Shown here in pieces: positions 52,646 to 57,512 of a DNA stretch of 57,512 nucleotides. The notes under the pieces are model-generated. The model had not been told where the DNA came from and made no database searches. It saw nothing but the letters and a program-made list of their open reading frames with translations. Where the stretch lies: assembly GCF_017406825.1 (NCBI RefSeq), contig NZ_JAFQXT010000023.1, positions 1-57,512 of the forward strand. The letters are read 5' to 3'. The position numbers and the translations under genes were made by a program. The stretch is from Methanobrevibacter sp. (lineage in GTDB: Archaea > Methanobacteriota > Methanobacteria > Methanobacteriales > Methanobacteriaceae). Positions within the stretch are counted from its first letter, which is position 1, and the number at the start of each line of letters is the position of its first letter.

Positions 52646-53915
52646 CCACTTTTACCTTGAATCCCTTTTTGGCTTTTTTTATGCTTCCGCTAACAGGAAT
52701 GAAATGAGAATCCATAATGTATCTCAGATAGGTCACGTCGCGAGCGGGCAGCCTCAAATTTGTTTTGATCTTTTTGCCTTCACTTTTAAACTGAACTGAA
52801 ATCCTGCCGTTTTTATCAACGTACAAGTCGGTATCCAATCCTTCTTTTGTGATTTTCGTTTCGAATCTGGTCAGATTCAATCCAGCCTCAATGCTTAATG
52901 GAGGATTGTCGACAATGATTTTTTCGCTTCGGAATCTGTTGTTCGCATCACGGGCGCTGATTCCCTTTTCGCCTTCGCATGCAACATACCATGCCCTGTC
53001 AATAACCCTCTGGACCTTTTGGTTATCAGGAATCACTCCCTGGGCTTCATAACCTTTCATCAAGTCCATCACTTCCCTTTTGCTGACATCCATTTCAATG
53101 GCGCTGATTGCCAAACGGGTCATTACCGGACCGTAATCGGACCTTCTGAAAACTGCCCAAATTGATTCGGGGTCTCTGTAAACCCTTCTTTTAATGATTT
53201 CATTTATGGTGTTCCCGTTAAGGTAAGCTATCTTTTCAAGGTTTCCGCGGGAATAGGTATTCATTCTTTTATAAATATTCGCCCAATCACGTTCACCAGG
53301 AGTCCTGCCGGCATCAATTTCACGCTGTAAAATTTCAATTGTGCTTTTGGGAAGCAATTTCTTAACGTCATTGGAGATTACCATATCATTGTCAATGATG
53401 GATTGCCTGATTAATCTTCCGGAATATTTGTCCTTATTGAATTCATTTACAACATGATAATCAAGTTTAGAGCCTAAAAATTCATTTATCGCATACCAGC
53501 GTATTTCATTTCTGTTGGTGTAGCTTTTAGGCATGCCGACGAAATTCCCCTCATCAATGAATTTCTGAGCTTTTGATTTAATCTCATCCAAAGAAATGCT
53601 TGCGGAGGTGATGTAGTCGGTTACGCCGTCATCAATCATCTGTTTGAGCCTGATGGGAACACTATATGATAAGACTAGTCTGTGATGAAGCCCTTCAAAT
53701 GATCTGACCTCGTCAGCACCCAATGCCAATGCCATCTCACGGCGGGCATCAAAATCAACAAAAAAGGGGGCATGGTTTGCACTGAAACCCTTATTCAGAT
53801 AAACTACAACTTTCTTGTTTTTCTCATCGGCTAATTCGCGAGCCGCTTTCAGTAAATGTTCATGTCCCTTGTGGACGGGGTCAAAGTCTGCACTGATTCC
53901 TATCAAGTCAAACAC
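52635..53915 (-). CDS. nucleotidyltransferase with long C-terminal domain
   Basis: 426 residues from GTG 53915. The N-terminal HIGH-family domain (GISADFDPVHKGHEHLLKAA, residues about 5-25) recalls TmcAL and other adenylyl/cytidylyltransferases. The ISxS-like ATP loop may be YITSASISLDE. After residue 200 lies a helical region (ANIYKRMNTYSRGNLEK) and a C-terminal beta part (SVQFKSEGKKIKTNLRLPAR; HFIPVSGSIKKAKKGFKVKV) that I cannot assign. The substrate is unknown; tRNA or a coenzyme are possible. Confidence 0.75.
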   Translation of the reverse strand: MFDLIGISADFDPVHKGHEHLLKAARELADEKNKKVVVYLNKGFSANHAPFFVDFDARREMALALGADEVRSFEGLHHRLVLSYSVPIRLKQMIDDGVTDYITSASISLDEIKSKAQKFIDEGNFVGMPKSYTNRNEIRWYAINEFLGSKLDYHVVNEFNKDKYSGRLIRQSIIDNDMVISNDVKKLLPKSTIEILQREIDAGRTPGERDWANIYKRMNTYSRGNLEKIAYLNGNTINEIIKRRVYRDPESIWAVFRRSDYGPVMTRLAISAIEMDVSKREVMDLMKGYEAQGVIPDNQKVQRVIDRAWYVACEGEKGISARDANNRFRSEKIIVDNPPLSIEAGLNLTRFETKITKEGLDTDLYVDKNGRISVQFKSEGKKIKTNLRLPARDVTYLRYIMDSHFIPVSGSIKKAKKGFKVKVVIG

Positions 53916-53942
53916 CAAAAAAAAAAGAAATTTTAGGATAGT

Positions 53943-54425
53943 TTAACTATCCATTAATTTTAAAACTCCGCTTATTACTAGCCATAATCCGATTAATGTT
54001 CCAAGGATTATTGGATTTGCAACAAAAGATCCAATGATGATATACAATAAACCGAGGACTACTCCAGCTATTCCAATATAGAATCCATATTTTGATGTTC
54101 TGTTATTGATTAATGAAACAAGTCCAACGATTATCAGAAGTATTCCTGCAAGATATAATGTGATTTCGGCTAAAAATCCAAGCATTGTAGGATTAAATAT
54201 TAAAAAGATACTTAAGAATAATAATATCATTCCTAATGCCAAATCCAGTATCGCTCCGGTCTTATTGTAATCTATTGTTGCTATTCCGACAACGAGTAGA
54301 TATACGGATATCAATAACACTGATAAAGCAATCAAATCGGCCACTCCAACGATTCCCATTATGGGGAATATGATAATCAATAATCCAAGAATTATAGCCA
54401 GTAAACTAATAAACTTACTTTTCAT
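53943..54425 (-). CDS. DUF308/HdeD-like membrane protein
   Basis: 160 residues, almost wholly hydrophobic. Six membrane helices in three pairs are visible (FISLLAIILGLLIIIFPIMGI, ALSVLLISVYLLVVGIATI, LALGMILLFLSIFLIFNP, TLYLAGILLIIVGLVSLI, FYIGIAGVVLGLLYIIIGSF, TLIGLWLVISGVLKLM). This is the DUF308 repeat pattern. A role in acid or membrane stress is suggested by HdeD, but is not shown here. Confidence 0.82.
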   Translation of the reverse strand: MKSKFISLLAIILGLLIIIFPIMGIVGVADLIALSVLLISVYLLVVGIATIDYNKTGAILDLALGMILLFLSIFLIFNPTMLGFLAEITLYLAGILLIIVGLVSLINNRTSKYGFYIGIAGVVLGLLYIIIGSFVANPIILGTLIGLWLVISGVLKLMDS

Positions 54426-54462
54426 TTTTTCCTCCTATTAATAATTAATAATCTAAGTTATA

Positions 54463-55545
54463 TTAATATAGCGGGACATGTTTGATTTCCACTGTTGATG
54501 CATTCATGTCTGAATTGTTAATTTCAGCCCGCCACTCATTTTTACATTCACAGTCATATTCGATTTTTGTCTGTGTCAGGTTGTTGGCTATTATCATTTG
54601 CTTCAAATCTTTATTACATTTCTTACAGTTATAGGGCCCGCGTCTTGAACCGAAACCGGAAGTATCCAATAATGCAGGCAGTTCTAACTCATCCCTTACA
54701 GTATTGATTATTTCAACGCATGACCAGATCCATGGCGGCTGATATGCTCCTTTTCTCCAGAACCTTTCAATTACAGTTCCGCTATGAATTGTTGCAGGGC
54801 AGAACGAAAGCCTGTCAACACCAATTGAATCACAATAGTGTGCAGTTTTTATTGCTTCAGCTATTGCCTGGCTTTCAGAAACCAAAATAGGTTTTACAAA
54901 GATGTATGCTTTTGACTTCAGATTATATCCCTTGTCTTCCTTTAGGTTTTGCATCAAATTTACAGCATCTTCGAAATCCCTGCAGGTAAACCCCTTATTA
55001 ATCTTATTTAATCGGGTGTAATCGTCAGATGTTTCAAGACCGATGCTCACTTCAAATAATGTGTCTTCGATGATTTCAAAGATTTCGTCGAGATATTCTT
55101 CTTTTACATATTCCGGTCTTGACTCAACAATGATTTCAGTCACGTTGTCCAATTCCATCAATGTTTTCAATATTTCATCACGCGCATCTTTTGGAAGCTC
55201 GTATGGGTTTAGGAAACTTCCTGAAGCGAATAGTTTAACTGAGATTTTGTCATCTTCAGCTATTGGATGTCTTGATAAGTGGTCATGGAATATTCTTAAG
55301 ATTGTTTCTGTATCAATCGGTTCGAGAGTGCAATCGGATACATAACTGCACATGGTACATCCTCCGCTGTCGCCAAGTGCCCATGCACAGCCGGGAGTCG
55401 GTAAAATCATAAACAATGTTTTTGCAACGCCGTCATATGTGAGGTCATCATTATACCAGCTTGCCCCAACTTGTTCTGGGGTTTTTGGTTCTTTTCGCTC
55501 AAAAGCTCTTTGTCTAATTTCCTTTGTTAAATTTTCAATTTCCAT
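54463..55545 (-). CDS. archaeosine synthase radical SAM subunit RaSEA
   Basis: 360 residues of the RaSEA family. With ArcS it turns preQ0-lysine in tRNA position 15 into archaeosine. The radical SAM cluster site is in PTPGCAWALGDSGGCTMCSY, near residue 50. IIVESRPEYVKEEYLDEIFE and VSIGLETSDDYTRLNKINKGF are core parts. The C-terminal CKKCNKDLKQMI...YDCECKNEW holds a zinc-like Cys set. ArcS is not in the window. Confidence 0.92.
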   Translation of the reverse strand: MEIENLTKEIRQRAFERKEPKTPEQVGASWYNDDLTYDGVAKTLFMILPTPGCAWALGDSGGCTMCSYVSDCTLEPIDTETILRIFHDHLSRHPIAEDDKISVKLFASGSFLNPYELPKDARDEILKTLMELDNVTEIIVESRPEYVKEEYLDEIFEIIEDTLFEVSIGLETSDDYTRLNKINKGFTCRDFEDAVNLMQNLKEDKGYNLKSKAYIFVKPILVSESQAIAEAIKTAHYCDSIGVDRLSFCPATIHSGTVIERFWRKGAYQPPWIWSCVEIINTVRDELELPALLDTSGFGSRRGPYNCKKCNKDLKQMIIANNLTQTKIEYDCECKNEWRAEINNSDMNASTVEIKHVPLY

Positions 55546-55652
55546 TATAATATTATTATGTTGAGGTTATAATTAAAAATTATGTAAAAATAGTTTGGTA
55601 ATAAGTTGTGTATAGAGGTTTAAAAAAATAAAAAAAGAAAAAGAGAGCAAGT

Positions 55653-57512
<1,860 letters not shown>

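Overview
The window reads as chromosome of a gut or rumen methanogen of the order Methanobacteriales, most likely Methanobrevibacter. The 5' end of an archaeal 16S rRNA gene lies at the right edge. The genes include Mer, MfnE, a methanopterin-type DHPS-like protein, the porCDABEF pyruvate oxidoreductase cluster, the archaeal bifunctional FBP aldolase/phosphatase, ABCE1, RadB and RaSEA. Many genes have TTTATATA-type boxes and some look leaderless. Species cannot be decided from this sequence alone.

Layout. 0-5 kb: 3' part of alaS, cstA (minus), thiI, tRNA-Gln and the fbp aldolase/phosphatase. 5-9.3 kb: small accessory genes, namely a frameshifted small protein, a wHTH/DUF3467-like pair, a DUF3781 protein, a MacB-type ABC exporter and an AbrB/PIN toxin-antitoxin pair. 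9.3-13.6 kb: pyruvate kinase, then a rhuM-family gene split by an IscB transposon whose excision restores the rhuM reading frame exactly. 13.6-22.2 kb: housekeeping genes (DUF357, a CDP-alcohol phosphatidyltransferase, TsaC/YrdC, RadB, an aminotransferase/ferredoxin/DGC operon, ABCE1, a surface protein, Pth2, MfnE, a zinc ribbon, aEF-1beta). 22.2-22.7 kb: a non-coding stretch with two iron-box-like palindromes and three hairpins, proposed here as an iron-regulated RNA locus. 22.7-30.3 kb: a DUF4012 protein, a TadA/TadC-like pair, a methyltransferase, a TctA-like permease, MarR, a surface protein and a TPR protein.

30.4-36.1 kb is a metal-uptake island: feoB, feoA and a zinc ribbon, followed on the other strand by cbiMNQO, with two different families of palindromic operators flanking TATA boxes. 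36-41 kb holds a polysaccharide polymerase, membrane proteins, a ferredoxin, tRNA-Leu, tRNA-Thr and an HTH-PhoU regulator. 41-45.5 kb is porCDABEF with a fumarase alpha subunit downstream. 45.8-52.6 kb carries the DHPS-like protein, a MoxR/VWA pair and an NcsA / ubiquitin-like / DUF89 / NAD(P)-oxidoreductase run. 52.6-56.6 kb holds a nucleotidyltransferase, a DUF308 protein, RaSEA and Mer. The last 650 bases before 16S are AT-rich with no gene.

The strongest unusual signals are the intact-looking IscB element with its predicted omega RNA inside rhuM, the TTAGG-N4-CCTAA regulon (feoB, feoA, an unknown membrane gene and a gene-less transcript), and several frameshifts or start-codon anomalies. 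All functional calls come from reading the protein sequences and from memory of the families; no database search was run.
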